The notes: generated by a model from the sequence alone, not told the origin. Positions 44,098-54,370 are shown, counted from the first letter of the stretch. The stretch is DNA of 64,000 nucleotides from Solirubrobacterales bacterium (GCA_019241635.1 JAFAWR010000037.1:1-64000); one strand, 5' to 3'. A program made the numbers and translations.

Positions 44098-45642
44098 ATG
44101 TGGGGGCAGATCGACCGGGTTGCGCTCCGGGAGTTCGCTCACTTGCTGCCCGAGAGGCTGCGGCAGGTCATCGACATCGCGGCCGCCGACGTCCCGCCGG
44201 CGCCGAGCGCGCGGATCCCGGCGCCCACCGACGAGGCGGCCGGACGGCTCGAGCGGATCGAGCACATCGTGGTCGTGATGATGGAGAACCGCTCGTTCGA
44301 TCACATGCTCGGCTACCTGTCGCTGGCGGCGTCTGACGGCGGGCGCGCCCGGAGCGACATCGACGGGCTGCGCGGGCCGGCGGAAAACTTCAACCTGCAC
44401 GACGGGCAGCGTTACCCGGTCCACCACCTCTCGCGGACCGAGTTCTCGGGCGAGGCCGAGGATCCCGATCATGCCGGCCCCGCGGTCGACGAGCAGCTGT
44501 CGGGCGGTGGTCAGGGGTTCGTGGACAACTTCGCGAAGTACTCCGAAGCCGAGGCGCAGAAGCTGGGCGTGCCCGTTCCCGACCCCGGACTGGTGATGGG
44601 CTACTACAACGGCGACGACCTGCCGGTGTACGACCACCTGGCGGCCGAGTACTGCGTAGTGGACCGCTGGTTCAGTTCGGTTCCCGGGGCGACGTGGCCC
44701 AACCGGTTGTACGCGCTGGCCGGCCAGGCCGCCGGAAGCCGCAGCGACATCTCGGTGCCGATCTACGCGCTGCCGACGTTCGCGCGCTACCTCGACGAGG
44801 CAGGCGTGTCGTGGCGCTGGTATTCGTTCGACCCGGGCACGCTGCGCGCGGCCGACCCCGAGTACCGGCTCGGCCACCACGATCACTTCGGCTACGTCGA
44901 TGCGCGCAAGCTCAGCATTCGCGAGGAGGTGGCGGGCAAGCTGACCGAGAAGGGCTCGTTCCTGGACGACGTGGCCGGCGGCGAGCTGCCGGCGGTGAGC
45001 TGGATCGATCCTCACTTCAAGGACCTGCGCGTTCTCGGGCCGGATTCCAACGACGACCACTCGCCCTCGGACGTGATCGCGGGACAGGACCTGATCCTGA
45101 CCATCTACCACGCGCTCAGCTCGAACCAGCAGACCTGGCCGAAGACGCTCATGATCGTCGTCTACGACGAGCACGGCGGGTTCTACGACCACGTGGCGCC
45201 GCCGGCCGCGGTGGACGATCACCCGGACTTCCAGCGGTTAGGGGTCCGGGTGCCGGCGCTGATCATCTCCCCGCTGGTCAAGCCCGGGTCGACCTCCTCC
45301 GCGCTGCTCGGACCCGATTTCCACTTCGACCACACCTCGATCATGAAGACGATCTTCACCCGGTTCTGCCAGCGCGACGGCCAGATCCCGGCCATGACCG
45401 CGCGCGCGGCGGCCGCCAACCATCTCGGGCACCTGCTCACGGACGACGCCCGGGCCGACGTGCCCGACCATTCAGGGGTGGCCAAGACCGTCATGGACTG
45501 GCGCACCGGCTTCACCCAGGCCCGGTTCGCCGATCCGGTCGGGTCGGTCGCGCCGCCGCGCGAGCTCACCGACTTCCAGAACGGCTTCTACGAGATGGCC
45601 CGGCTGCTCCGCGAGGCCGGACTGCCCGGCGGCCATCCGTGA
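44098..45642 (+). CDS. Phospholipase C/phosphoesterase family (PF04185)
   Basis: IEHIVVVMMENRSFDHMLGYL, VVYDEHGGFYDHVAPP, FDHTSIMKTIFTRFC. Confidence 0.92.
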   Translation: MWGQIDRVALREFAHLLPERLRQVIDIAAADVPPAPSARIPAPTDEAAGRLERIEHIVVVMMENRSFDHMLGYLSLAASDGGRARSDIDGLRGPAENFNLHDGQRYPVHHLSRTEFSGEAEDPDHAGPAVDEQLSGGGQGFVDNFAKYSEAEAQKLGVPVPDPGLVMGYYNGDDLPVYDHLAAEYCVVDRWFSSVPGATWPNRLYALAGQAAGSRSDISVPIYALPTFARYLDEAGVSWRWYSFDPGTLRAADPEYRLGHHDHFGYVDARKLSIREEVAGKLTEKGSFLDDVAGGELPAVSWIDPHFKDLRVLGPDSNDDHSPSDVIAGQDLILTIYHALSSNQQTWPKTLMIVVYDEHGGFYDHVAPPAAVDDHPDFQRLGVRVPALIISPLVKPGSTSSALLGPDFHFDHTSIMKTIFTRFCQRDGQIPAMTARAAAANHLGHLLTDDARADVPDHSGVAKTVMDWRTGFTQARFADPVGSVAPPRELTDFQNGFYEMARLLREAGLPGGHP

Positions 45643-47207
45643 CCGCGGCCGCCTCGAAGAACCTGGCACGCCTGGCCGAGGCGGCGTTCGAGCGGCGGGG
45701 CGATTACGAAGCGCTGCTGTTCGAGGGGCGCTGGCATGGGTCGGCCGAGCTGTTCTCGCGAGCGTGTCGGTTGGCCGGCGGCCTGGCCGCGCTGGGGATC
45801 CAGGCCGGTGAGCGAGTGGTGGTCAGCATGGCGAACTGCCCCGAGGTGACCATCGCCTACCAGGCGCTGTGGCGCGCCGGCGCGGTGGTCACGCCGGCCA
45901 CCTTCCTGCTCACCACGCCCGACCTGCGCCATGTGATCGCCGACTCCGGCGCGGTGGCGGTGATCACCACGCCGGACTTCGTCGGCAAGGTGCGCGAGGC
46001 GGTCGAGGGCTTGCCGGATGTGCGCCACGTGATCTCGACCTCGACGGCCGAGGGCGGCGGGGCCTCGGGCGACGCGGGCGTGCTTGCTCTGAGTTCTCTC
46101 GAAGCGGATTCGCCGGCACCGATCGTGGCCCGGGCCGACGACGACCTGGCTGCCCTGCTGTACACGGGCGGGACCACCGGCCGGGCCAAGGGCGTGATGC
46201 TCTCGCACGCCAACCTGTGGTTCTCGGGGTCCGCGGTGCAGAAGGCCTCACACGTGGACGGGGTGAACCGGGGGCTGGTCACGCTGCCGCTGTCTCACTC
46301 CTACGGCATCCTGGTGACGATCGGCGGGATGCACTCACCGGAGTCGCCGGTCAACGTGCTGCTGCGCTGGTTCGATCCGCGCAGGTTCCTCGAGATGATC
46401 GCCGAGCACCGCCTGCAGACGAGCGCGGTGGTGCCCTCGATGCTCCACCTGCTGCTCGCGCAGCCGCTCGAGGAGTTCGACCTGAGCTCACTCGTCTACC
46501 TCGGATGCGGGGCGGCGCCGCTCGCGCCTGGAGTGGCCGCCGAGATCGAGCGCCGGATCCCCGGCGTCACGGTCCGCCAGGGCTACGGGCTGACCGAGAC
46601 GGCGGCGCTGATCTCGACCAACCCGGTTGGCCGCGAGAAGCCGGGATCGGTAGGGCTGCCGGTGCCGGGGACCGAGGTTCGGGTCCTCGACGACGACGGC
46701 GAGGCGGTGGCAGCCGGCGAGGTGGGCGAGATCTGCTGTCGCTCGCCGGGTTTGATGCGGGGCTACTGGCGCTCGGGCGGGCGCGACCCCGAATCGACCG
46801 CGGAGACGATCCGCGACGGGTGGCTGCACACCGGCGACATCGGCTACATCGATGATGGCGGCTACCTGTTCATCGTCGATCGCAAGAAGGACGTGATCAT
46901 CCGCGGCGGGTTCAACGTGTACCCGCGCGACGTCGAGGATGCGCTGCTCGAGCACCCAGCGGTGACCGGCGCCGGCGTGGTGGGGCGTCCCGACGAGCGC
47001 CATGGCGAGGAGGTGGTCGCGTTCGTGTCGGTGTCGGGCGAGCCGGGCGCGGTCGGCACCGACAGCCTCGTGGAATGGGCGCGGGACCGGATCGGCGGCT
47101 ACAAGTACCCGCGGGAAGTATTCATCGTCGACGCGATGCCGCTGACCGCGGTGGGCAAGCTGGACCGCAAGGCGCTGCGGACGCGCGTGCGCGTGCCGGC
47201 CGGCTGA
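45639..47207 (+). CDS. AMP-dependent acyl-CoA synthetase/ligase
   Basis: LLYTGGTTGRAKGVMLSH, GYGLTETAAL, GWLHTGDIGYIDDGGYLFIVDRKKDVIIRGGFNVYP. Confidence 0.95.
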   Translation: MTAAASKNLARLAEAAFERRGDYEALLFEGRWHGSAELFSRACRLAGGLAALGIQAGERVVVSMANCPEVTIAYQALWRAGAVVTPATFLLTTPDLRHVIADSGAVAVITTPDFVGKVREAVEGLPDVRHVISTSTAEGGGASGDAGVLALSSLEADSPAPIVARADDDLAALLYTGGTTGRAKGVMLSHANLWFSGSAVQKASHVDGVNRGLVTLPLSHSYGILVTIGGMHSPESPVNVLLRWFDPRRFLEMIAEHRLQTSAVVPSMLHLLLAQPLEEFDLSSLVYLGCGAAPLAPGVAAEIERRIPGVTVRQGYGLTETAALISTNPVGREKPGSVGLPVPGTEVRVLDDDGEAVAAGEVGEICCRSPGLMRGYWRSGGRDPESTAETIRDGWLHTGDIGYIDDGGYLFIVDRKKDVIIRGGFNVYPRDVEDALLEHPAVTGAGVVGRPDERHGEEVVAFVSVSGEPGAVGTDSLVEWARDRIGGYKYPREVFIVDAMPLTAVGKLDRKALRTRVRVPAG

Positions 47208-47230
47208 GGCGCTCTGATAGACCTCGGTTG

Positions 47231-48166
47231 ATGGCGGATCTGCCCCATCGGTCGCTCGGCGCGGATGGACCTGAGGTCGCGGTCGTCGGCCTGGGCTGCA
47301 ACAACTTCGGCCGGCGGGTCGACCTAGCCGGCACCCGGGCGGTGGTCGATGCCGCGCTCGATGAAGGGATCACCTTCTTCGACACGTCGAACACCTATGG
47401 GGATCCCCGCGGGCGCAGTGAGGAGTTCCTGGGCGAGGTGCTGTCGGGACGGCGCGATCGGATCGTGCTGGCGACCAAGTTTGGGATGGATATGGGCGAT
47501 GGGCTTGGTCCCCGCGGCTCGCGCTCGTATGTGCTCCAGGCGTGCGAGGCGTCGCTTCGGCGGCTCCGCGTGGACGTGATCGACTACTACTGGTACCACC
47601 AGCCCGACGGCGTGACGCCGATCGCCGAGACACTCGAGGCGCTGGATGAGCTGGTCCGGGCCGGCAAGGTGCGATACATCGGGGCCTCGAACTTCAGCGC
47701 CGAGCAGATCGACGAGGCCGATTCGGTGGCGCGCGAGCGCGGCTTCGGCTTCACCGCGATCCAGAACAACTACAGCCTGCTCGTGCGCGATGCCGAGCAC
47801 GACGTGCTCCCGACGTGCGAGCGACTCGGGCTCGGCTTCGTCCCGTTCTTTCCCCTGGCCTCCGGGCTGCTCACCGGCAAGTACCGCCGGGGTGAGGCGG
47901 CGCCATCGGGGACGCGGCTCGCGGCGCGCGAGGAGGTGGGAACCGACGAGCAGTTCGATGTGGTCGAAGCGGTAGAGCGGTTCGCGGGCGATCGCGGCGT
48001 GTCGATGATCGACGTGGCGATCGGCGCGCTGCTGGCCCGGCCGGTCGTCTCGACGGTGATCGCCGGCGCCACCAAGCCCGAGCAGGTTTCGGTCAACGCG
48101 GGCGCTGCACGCTGGACGCCCAGCGAGAGTGACCTGGCTGCGTTACGGGAGCTTTTGGATCGATGA
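47231..48166 (+). CDS. Aldo/keto reductase
   Basis: FFDTSNTYGDPRGRSEEFLGEVL, VRYIGASNFSAEQI. Confidence 0.93.
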   Translation: MADLPHRSLGADGPEVAVVGLGCNNFGRRVDLAGTRAVVDAALDEGITFFDTSNTYGDPRGRSEEFLGEVLSGRRDRIVLATKFGMDMGDGLGPRGSRSYVLQACEASLRRLRVDVIDYYWYHQPDGVTPIAETLEALDELVRAGKVRYIGASNFSAEQIDEADSVARERGFGFTAIQNNYSLLVRDAEHDVLPTCERLGLGFVPFFPLASGLLTGKYRRGEAAPSGTRLAAREEVGTDEQFDVVEAVERFAGDRGVSMIDVAIGALLARPVVSTVIAGATKPEQVSVNAGAARWTPSESDLAALRELLDR

Positions 48167-48525
48167 GCGACTACGACATTCACCTCGACGACAAGTTCGG
48201 CAGCCTCACGCTGATCGACCTGCCGGCCGAGATCGCCGCGAACGAGCCTTGGTTCAACCAGACGCTGACCACGGTCAACGACGCCGTGGTCCGCCTGGGC
48301 GTGATCGAGGGCGACTTCCACTGGCATCACCACGACGACACCGACGAGTTCTTCCTCGTGCTCGAGGGCCAGCTGCTGATCGACCTCCAGGACCGAGATA
48401 CCGTCGTCCTCGAACCCCATCAGGGCTTCACGGTGCCGCGACGGGTCGAGCACCGAACGCGCGCGCCGGTACGGACGGCGATCCTGATGGTCGAGGCGGC
48501 CGGCGTTCAGCCGACCGGAGACTGA
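48163..48525 (+). CDS. Cupin-domain protein
   Basis: GDFHWHHHDDTDEFFLVLEGQLLIDL. Confidence 0.9.
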   Translation: MSDYDIHLDDKFGSLTLIDLPAEIAANEPWFNQTLTTVNDAVVRLGVIEGDFHWHHHDDTDEFFLVLEGQLLIDLQDRDTVVLEPHQGFTVPRRVEHRTRAPVRTAILMVEAAGVQPTGD

Positions 48526-48535
48526 GCCCGCTGTG

Positions 48536-49429
48536 ATGGCCGGGTTGCTGGGGTCGGCGCGTGGGGGTCGAGCTTCGCTGCGCGAGATGCTCGACGCCGG
48601 AGAGACCGTGCTCGCTCCGGGCTGCTACGACGCCCTGGGCGCGCGGCTGATCGAGGAGGCAGGCTTCCCGGCCGCCTACATGACCGGTTTCGGCAGCGCG
48701 GCCTCGCACCTGGGCCGGCCCGACATCGGGCTGATGTCGCTGCCCGAGATGGTCGACAACGCCCGGCGGATCGCCTCCGCGGTCGACATCCCGGTCATCG
48801 CCGACGCGGACACCGGCTACGGGAACGCGATCAACGTGATCCGCACGGTGCGCGAGTACGAGGCGGCCGGGGTGGCCGCCATCCACATCGAGGATCAGGT
48901 CATGCCCAAGAAGTGCGGTCATCTCGAGGGCAAGCAGGTCGTGCCCGCCGGCGAGATGGCCGCGAAGGTGTCGGCTGCCGTGGCCGCGCGCCGGTCGACC
49001 GAGTTCCTGATCATCGCGCGGACCGACGCGCGCGCGGTTGAGGGTCTCGAGATGGCGTTGACGCGGGCTCGCACGTACGTGGAGGCCGGCGCCGATGCGC
49101 TGTTCGTGGAGGCGCCACAGTCCGAAGCGGAGATCGAGGCGGTGGCGCGAGCGTTCCCGGACGTGCCGCTCCTGTTCAACTACGCCGAGGGCGGAAAGAC
49201 CCCGGCGGTTTCGTATCAGCGTCTGCGCTCGCTCGGGTTTTCATTGGTCATCTTCCCCCTCACGCTGCTGTTGGTGGCCACCTCGGCGATGCGGGCTGCC
49301 CTGGCGCGGGTGAAGGCCGATGGGTCGCCGATCGAGTTGCTGCCGTCGCTGCTCGCCTTCGACGAGTTCGTCGACTTCATCGGGCTGCCCGAGATCCGGG
49401 AGCTCGAGCAGCGCTTCGCGGAGGGGTGA
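48536..49429 (+). CDS. Isocitrate lyase/PEP mutase family protein
   Basis: PVIADADTGYGNAINVIRTVREYEAAGVAAIHIEDQVMPKKCGH. Confidence 0.92.
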   Translation: MAGLLGSARGGRASLREMLDAGETVLAPGCYDALGARLIEEAGFPAAYMTGFGSAASHLGRPDIGLMSLPEMVDNARRIASAVDIPVIADADTGYGNAINVIRTVREYEAAGVAAIHIEDQVMPKKCGHLEGKQVVPAGEMAAKVSAAVAARRSTEFLIIARTDARAVEGLEMALTRARTYVEAGADALFVEAPQSEAEIEAVARAFPDVPLLFNYAEGGKTPAVSYQRLRSLGFSLVIFPLTLLLVATSAMRAALARVKADGSPIELLPSLLAFDEFVDFIGLPEIRELEQRFAEG

Positions 49430-51489
49430 CCGTCGCCGTGCGGCCGTTCCGGGTGGCACTGGAGTCGGAGGCCTCGCCGGTGCAGGCCGTGCGACTGCTG
49501 CGCGGAGAGCATCGGCCGTTCGCGCTGATGGGCGAGTGGCTCGGCGGCCTGGCCGTGCTGGGCTCGGCCCCAGCTCGGGTGGCGTCGGCCGCCGAGGATC
49601 CGTTCGCGGTTCTCGATTCTGATTCGGCGCCTACGCCGGCCGGCGGCGAGGACTCGGTCCGGGTCGGGGGCGGCTGGGTCGGGTGGCTGGGCTACGGCCT
49701 CGGCGGGATCGTCGAGGAACTGCCGCCGAGCCCGCCGGCGCCTATCCCGCGGCCGGCTTTCTCGCTCGCCTTCTACGACCACGTGCTGGTGCACGACGGG
49801 GAGGGGTGGTGGTTCGAGGCGCTCTGGTCGGCCGAGCGAGACGCGGTGTTGCGTGAGCGCATTGAGGCGTGGCGAGCACGGCTTGCCACGCTGTCAGTTG
49901 TAGCGGACGAGCCGGATCGAACCGGCGCGATGAGCCACCCGTTCGTGCTCAGCGCAAACGGCGCCGCCGGGCACGTTGAGGCGGTGGCCGACTGCCGCCG
50001 GCGGATCGAGGCCGGCGAGCTGTACGAGGCGAACCTGTGCGTTCGACTCGAGGCGCGCTTCGACGGCGATCCGGTGGACCTGTTCGCGCGCGCGGTACCC
50101 GCGGCCTCGCCACGGTTCGGCGCGCTGATCGACGGCGTGATCAGCCTCTCGCCCGAGCGGTTCCTGCGCCGGGTCGGTCGAGAGGTGTGGACCGAGCCGA
50201 TCAAGGGCACCCGCCCGCGGGTCGGCGCCGATGCCGCGCAGGCCGCCGCGCAGCGAGAGCTGGCCGGCTCCGAGAAGGACGCCGCCGAGCACGTGATGAT
50301 CGTCGACCTGATGCGCAACGACCTCGGGCGGGTGTGCCGGTATGGCAGCGTCCGCGCCGAGCCGCCGCGGGTCGAGGCACACGCCGGGGTCTGGCACCTC
50401 GTCTCGACCGTCTCCGGAACGCTCCGCGAGGGCGTGGGCGACGGCGAGCTCCTGCGCGCCAGCTTTCCACCGGGTTCGGTGACCGGAGCCCCCAAGGTCC
50501 AGGCGATCAAGGTGATCGCTGCTCTGGAGGCGACGCGGCGCGAGGTCTACACCGGCGCGATCGGAATCGCCAGCCCGTTCGCCGGCCTCGACCTGAGCGT
50601 GGCCATCCGGACCTTCGAGGTGAGCGGAGACGCGATCTGGCTGGGCGCCGGCGGCGCGGTGGTCGCCGACTCCGACCCCGAGCGCGAGCTGGCCGAGGCG
50701 TTCGACAAGGCGGCCGGGCCGATCGCCGCGCTCGGCGGCACGCTGGTCCGTGAGACGGTCCCCCGTGCGGGCGCCGGCTCTGAGCCTGCGCGTGCGCTTC
50801 CGCCGCCCGCGCTGGCCTTCGGCGATCGGCCCGACCCGGCGCTTGGCGTGTTCGAAACCGTGCTGATAGAGCACGGTCGCCCGGTCGGGCTGGAGCACCA
50901 CCTGGCCCGCCTGGCTGCCTCGGTCGCGTTGCTCTACGGCGGCGCGCTCCCCTCGACGCTTTCGGCCGGCGTGCAGGCCGCGGCGGCGCAGGCGGCCGAT
51001 GCGCCTCGCGCGCGCCTCCGGGTGCTCGCCGATCCCTCGGGTAACGTGCGGGTCACGGTCGCGCCGGCGGGGCTGTTGCGGGCCGAGCCGATCGCGCTTA
51101 TGCCGTTTACGCTGCCCGGGGGACTGGGAGCGCACAAATGGCGCGACCGCCGGCTGGTGGAGGCTCTGGCGGCGGCATCGCCTGGCGCGGTGCCGCTGCT
51201 CGTCGATACGGATGGGTGCGTGCTGGAGGCGGCCCACGCCAATGTGTGGGTGGTGGAGGCTGAGGCACTCGTCACCCCACCGGCCGACGGGCGGATCCTG
51301 CCAGGCACGGCGCGCGAGGCGCTCCTGACCGCAGATCCCGTCGCCCGCGAGGAGCCGGTTGACCTGTCGCGGCTCGCCCGGGCCGACGCCGTGTTCCTGA
51401 CCTCGTCGATCAGCGGCCGCCATCCCGCCCGGCTCCTTGCCGATGGCGTGCCGACGTGCAAGCCGGCCGGGCAGGAGGTTCACACGTGA
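49426..51489 (+). CDS. Fused aminodeoxychorismate synthase component I / 4-amino-4-deoxychorismate lyase (PabB-PabC)
   Basis: EPIKGTRPRVG, EHVMIVDLMRNDLGRVC, FPPGSVTGAPKVQAIKVI; C-terminal class IV PLP fold GVFETVLIEHGRPVGLEHHLARL. Confidence 0.92.
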   Translation: MTVAVRPFRVALESEASPVQAVRLLRGEHRPFALMGEWLGGLAVLGSAPARVASAAEDPFAVLDSDSAPTPAGGEDSVRVGGGWVGWLGYGLGGIVEELPPSPPAPIPRPAFSLAFYDHVLVHDGEGWWFEALWSAERDAVLRERIEAWRARLATLSVVADEPDRTGAMSHPFVLSANGAAGHVEAVADCRRRIEAGELYEANLCVRLEARFDGDPVDLFARAVPAASPRFGALIDGVISLSPERFLRRVGREVWTEPIKGTRPRVGADAAQAAAQRELAGSEKDAAEHVMIVDLMRNDLGRVCRYGSVRAEPPRVEAHAGVWHLVSTVSGTLREGVGDGELLRASFPPGSVTGAPKVQAIKVIAALEATRREVYTGAIGIASPFAGLDLSVAIRTFEVSGDAIWLGAGGAVVADSDPERELAEAFDKAAGPIAALGGTLVRETVPRAGAGSEPARALPPPALAFGDRPDPALGVFETVLIEHGRPVGLEHHLARLAASVALLYGGALPSTLSAGVQAAAAQAADAPRARLRVLADPSGNVRVTVAPAGLLRAEPIALMPFTLPGGLGAHKWRDRRLVEALAAASPGAVPLLVDTDGCVLEAAHANVWVVEAEALVTPPADGRILPGTAREALLTADPVAREEPVDLSRLARADAVFLTSSISGRHPARLLADGVPTCKPAGQEVHT

Positions 51490-52205
51490 GCAAGACCGTG
51501 GTGGTGCTGGGTGCCCGGAACCTGGGCGGCGCGATCATCGACCACTTCCTGGAGCTCGGCTGGAGTGCCGCCGGCGTGGCCCGGAGCGAGGACACGCTGG
51601 CGGGCGTGCGCGATCGCGGCGCGCTGGCCGTCTCGGCTGACGCCTCGGACCCGGCGTCGCTGCGTGGCGCGCTCGCGCGGGCGCGCGATGAGTACGGCGG
51701 TCTCGACGCGGTGGTCAACGCGGTCACGGCGGCTCGCCCGACCGGCGCCGGACCGTTCGGAGGCGGTGAGCTCGCGCACGCGGACCTCGACGGGTTCCGG
51801 GGCTGGACCGTCGCGGTGGCCGAGCAGGCATTCGTGTTCCTGTCCGAGGGGTCGGCGGCGCTTCGGGACTGCGGTGGCGGAGCGCTGATCCAGATCACCG
51901 GCGGCTCCTCGCGGCGGGCCATGCCCGGCCGAGGACTGTGGGCGGCGGGCGCGTTCGCCACCCGGGCGCTGGTGCAGGCAGCCGCCCAGGAGCTACGCGG
52001 TCAGGGCATCCACGCGGCGCTCCTCGCGGTCGACGCCACCATCGAGTCGCCCAAGACCGAGGCGTTCACCCGCGAGACGCCCCGAGAGGCGCTGGCCGAC
52101 ATGGGCGAGGTGGCGCGGGCCGTGGCGTTTCTGGTCGAGCAAGGGCCGCGGGCGCTCACCCACGAACTCGTGGTGACGCCAGCCGGTGAGCGCTGGGTGC
52201 CCTGA
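51486..52205 (+). CDS. Short-chain dehydrogenase/reductase
   Basis: VVVLGARNLGGAIIDHFLE Rossmann start; SDR-like pattern. Confidence 0.8.
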   Translation: MSKTVVVLGARNLGGAIIDHFLELGWSAAGVARSEDTLAGVRDRGALAVSADASDPASLRGALARARDEYGGLDAVVNAVTAARPTGAGPFGGGELAHADLDGFRGWTVAVAEQAFVFLSEGSAALRDCGGGALIQITGGSSRRAMPGRGLWAAGAFATRALVQAAAQELRGQGIHAALLAVDATIESPKTEAFTRETPREALADMGEVARAVAFLVEQGPRALTHELVVTPAGERWVP

Positions 52206-52252
52206 GCGGTGGGCGGCGTGCTTGGGGCGCTGCCCGCTGATCTCGCGCCGCG

Positions 52253-52365
52253 CGGATAACGCGTCACGCCGGCGCGCCATCGCGGGGCGTGACGCGTAAT
52301 CCGTCTGGGAGGCGGTTTCCGCGTCACGCGCGGGGCAGGGAGGGACCCCGTGACGCGTTAGCCGC
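52253..52365. repeat. Two adjacent stem-loops built from four GCGTCACG/CGTGACGC copies
   Basis: CGGATaACGCGTCACGCC...GGCGTGACGCGTaATCCG and CGCGTCACG..GGGG..CCCCGTGACGCG. Confidence 0.8.
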
Positions 52366-52381
52366 TAGAGCCGGCCTCGGT

Positions 52382-52400
52382 CCGGGGGACCTTCCCCCGG
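52382..52400. terminator. GC-rich hairpin between convergent genes
   Basis: CCGGGGGA-cct-TCCCCCGG. Confidence 0.55.
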
Positions 52401-52442
52401 GTCCGCCGCGATCACGCACGGCGCGGCCGCGGAATCGGGCGC

Positions 52443-53633
52443 CTAGGCGGGCTGGCGGATCGGGGCGCGGAACCCAGCCGCGAGGAGCGCGGCCAGCAAC
52501 GTGGCGCCCGATGAGACCAGGAACGGGGCGCTCACCCCACCCGGCCCGATCACCGCACCGGCCAGGGCCGAGCCCCCGGCCAACCCGCCGATCAACGCGG
52601 CCGACACCCAGGTGAACGCCTCGGTCTCGCTGCCGTCAGTCACCGCGCGGCCGACCAGCGCGTACTGGCACGAGAACACCGGGGCAATGGTCACGCCGGC
52701 CAGCAGACTGCAGACCACGCCGGCGAGAATGGACCGCGCCGCGATCAGCGGGGCGGTACACAGCACCGCGAGCACGAGGAGCAATCGGTAGCGCTGGGCG
52801 AGCGGCGATCGCCAGGCCCGCGCGCCGTACCAGAGCCCGCCGGCCATGCTGCCGACGCTCCACAGGGCCAGGAGCAGCCCCGAAGCCGGCCGCGAGCCGG
52901 CGTGCAGGGCCAGCGAGGGGAGCCCGACCTCGATCGCGCCCAGTCCGGCGCCGGTCAGCGCCACCGGCCCGAGCAGCGCGCGCAGATCTGGATTGGCCAG
53001 CGCGGAGCGGCGCTCCGGGCGCTCGGAGGCGGCGCTGGTTCGCTTGGTGCGTACAAGCTCCGAGGTCAGGAACAGGGCGGTTCCAAACAGGCATACCGCG
53101 CCGATCAGCGCCACGGCCACCGGCGGCGAGGTCACCGCGACGAGCAGCGCCACCACGAGCGGACCGGCGATCCACAGGACCTCCTGGATGACCGCCTCGA
53201 GCGCGTACGCGGTGTCGCGCACGTCGGGATCGTCGAACATCTCGCGGAGCAGGACCCGCACCACCGGCGCGACCGGGGGCAGCAGCGCGCCGGCCAGCGC
53301 CGCCAGCGCGACGAGCACCGCGGCGCTCGCATGGGCCTGGGCCGCCCCGACCATGGCCCAGTACATGATCGCCTCGCCGGCGGCCAGGGGAGCGAGCACG
53401 CGAGCACGCCCGTGGTAGTCGACCCGTCGGCCGAGCAGCGGCGCGCACGCGGCGGTGGCGAGCGCCGAGGCGCCGACCGCGAGCCCGGCCGCGGCGTAGG
53501 AGTGAGTCGCGCCGCGCACCAGCAGCAGCACGGCCAGCGCCGCCATGCCCTGGGGCAGCCGGGCGGCCAGCGCGGTGGCGTACACCCGCGTGGCGCCGGG
53601 GAGCGAGAGCACTGAGCGGTACTTCGAGAGCAT
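52443..53633 (-). CDS. MFS transporter
   Basis: 12-TM pattern, LLGRRVDYHGRARVLAPLAAGEA. Confidence 0.88.
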   Translation of the reverse strand: MLSKYRSVLSLPGATRVYATALAARLPQGMAALAVLLLVRGATHSYAAAGLAVGASALATAACAPLLGRRVDYHGRARVLAPLAAGEAIMYWAMVGAAQAHASAAVLVALAALAGALLPPVAPVVRVLLREMFDDPDVRDTAYALEAVIQEVLWIAGPLVVALLVAVTSPPVAVALIGAVCLFGTALFLTSELVRTKRTSAASERPERRSALANPDLRALLGPVALTGAGLGAIEVGLPSLALHAGSRPASGLLLALWSVGSMAGGLWYGARAWRSPLAQRYRLLLVLAVLCTAPLIAARSILAGVVCSLLAGVTIAPVFSCQYALVGRAVTDGSETEAFTWVSAALIGGLAGGSALAGAVIGPGGVSAPFLVSSGATLLAALLAAGFRAPIRQPA

Positions 53634-53674
53634 CAGCCGAGGCTATCGCGGGGCCGGCTCTACGATCAGGCGTC

Positions 53675-54367
53675 GTGAGCCGGCCGGTAGTGGACGATCT
53701 GGCAGCCCTCGAGCGGCTCGTCTCGGTTTCCGGCCGTGACGTGGTCGACGTCGGCTGCGGCGGTGGCGCGCTGGTCCGGGCGCTCGCCGCGCGCGGCGCG
53801 CGGGTGACCGGTATCGAAATCTCGGAGTCGCAGTTGGCGGCCGCGGTCCGCGAGGATGACGGTAGTGGCGCGCGTTACGCGGTCGGCACGGCCGAGCGGC
53901 TCCCGCTCGCTACCGACTCGGCGGACCTGGTGGTGTTCATGCGCACGCTGCACCATGTGCCGCCCGACCGGATGCCCGACGCCCTGCGCGAGGCGGCGCG
54001 CGTCCTGCGCCCGGGCGGCGTGGCCTACATCGCCGAGCCGATGACCGAGGGCGACTTCTTCGAGCTGACCAGCATGGTCGAGGACGAGCGCGAGGTGCGG
54101 GCAGCCGCGCAGCGCACGGTGGCGGGCGCCGGCGCGGCGGGCCTCGATCGGGCCGAGAGCTTCGAGTACGAGGTTCGCGTCTGCCTGGCCGACCTGAACG
54201 CCCTCGCCGCGCGGGTGATCAGCGTCGATCCGACCCGCCGCGAGGTGTTTGAGGCGCGCAGGCCCGAGATCGCCGACGCGTTCGCGCGGCTGGGCGAGCC
54301 CGGAGGACGACCCGGAGAGCGCTGCTTCCGGGCCCCGATGCGGGTCGATGTGCTGCGGACCGATTGA
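53675..54367 (+). CDS. Class I SAM-dependent methyltransferase
   Basis: VVDVGCGGGALVRALAARGARVTGIEIS. Confidence 0.92.
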   Translation: MSRPVVDDLAALERLVSVSGRDVVDVGCGGGALVRALAARGARVTGIEISESQLAAAVREDDGSGARYAVGTAERLPLATDSADLVVFMRTLHHVPPDRMPDALREAARVLRPGGVAYIAEPMTEGDFFELTSMVEDEREVRAAAQRTVAGAGAAGLDRAESFEYEVRVCLADLNALAARVISVDPTRREVFEARRPEIADAFARLGEPGGRPGERCFRAPMRVDVLRTD

Positions 54368-54370
54368 CCG

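Noticed and set aside
49894-51483. 529-aa minus-strand ORF antisense to pabBC
   Set aside because: Shadow ORF; PabB and PabC motifs are clear on the plus strand.
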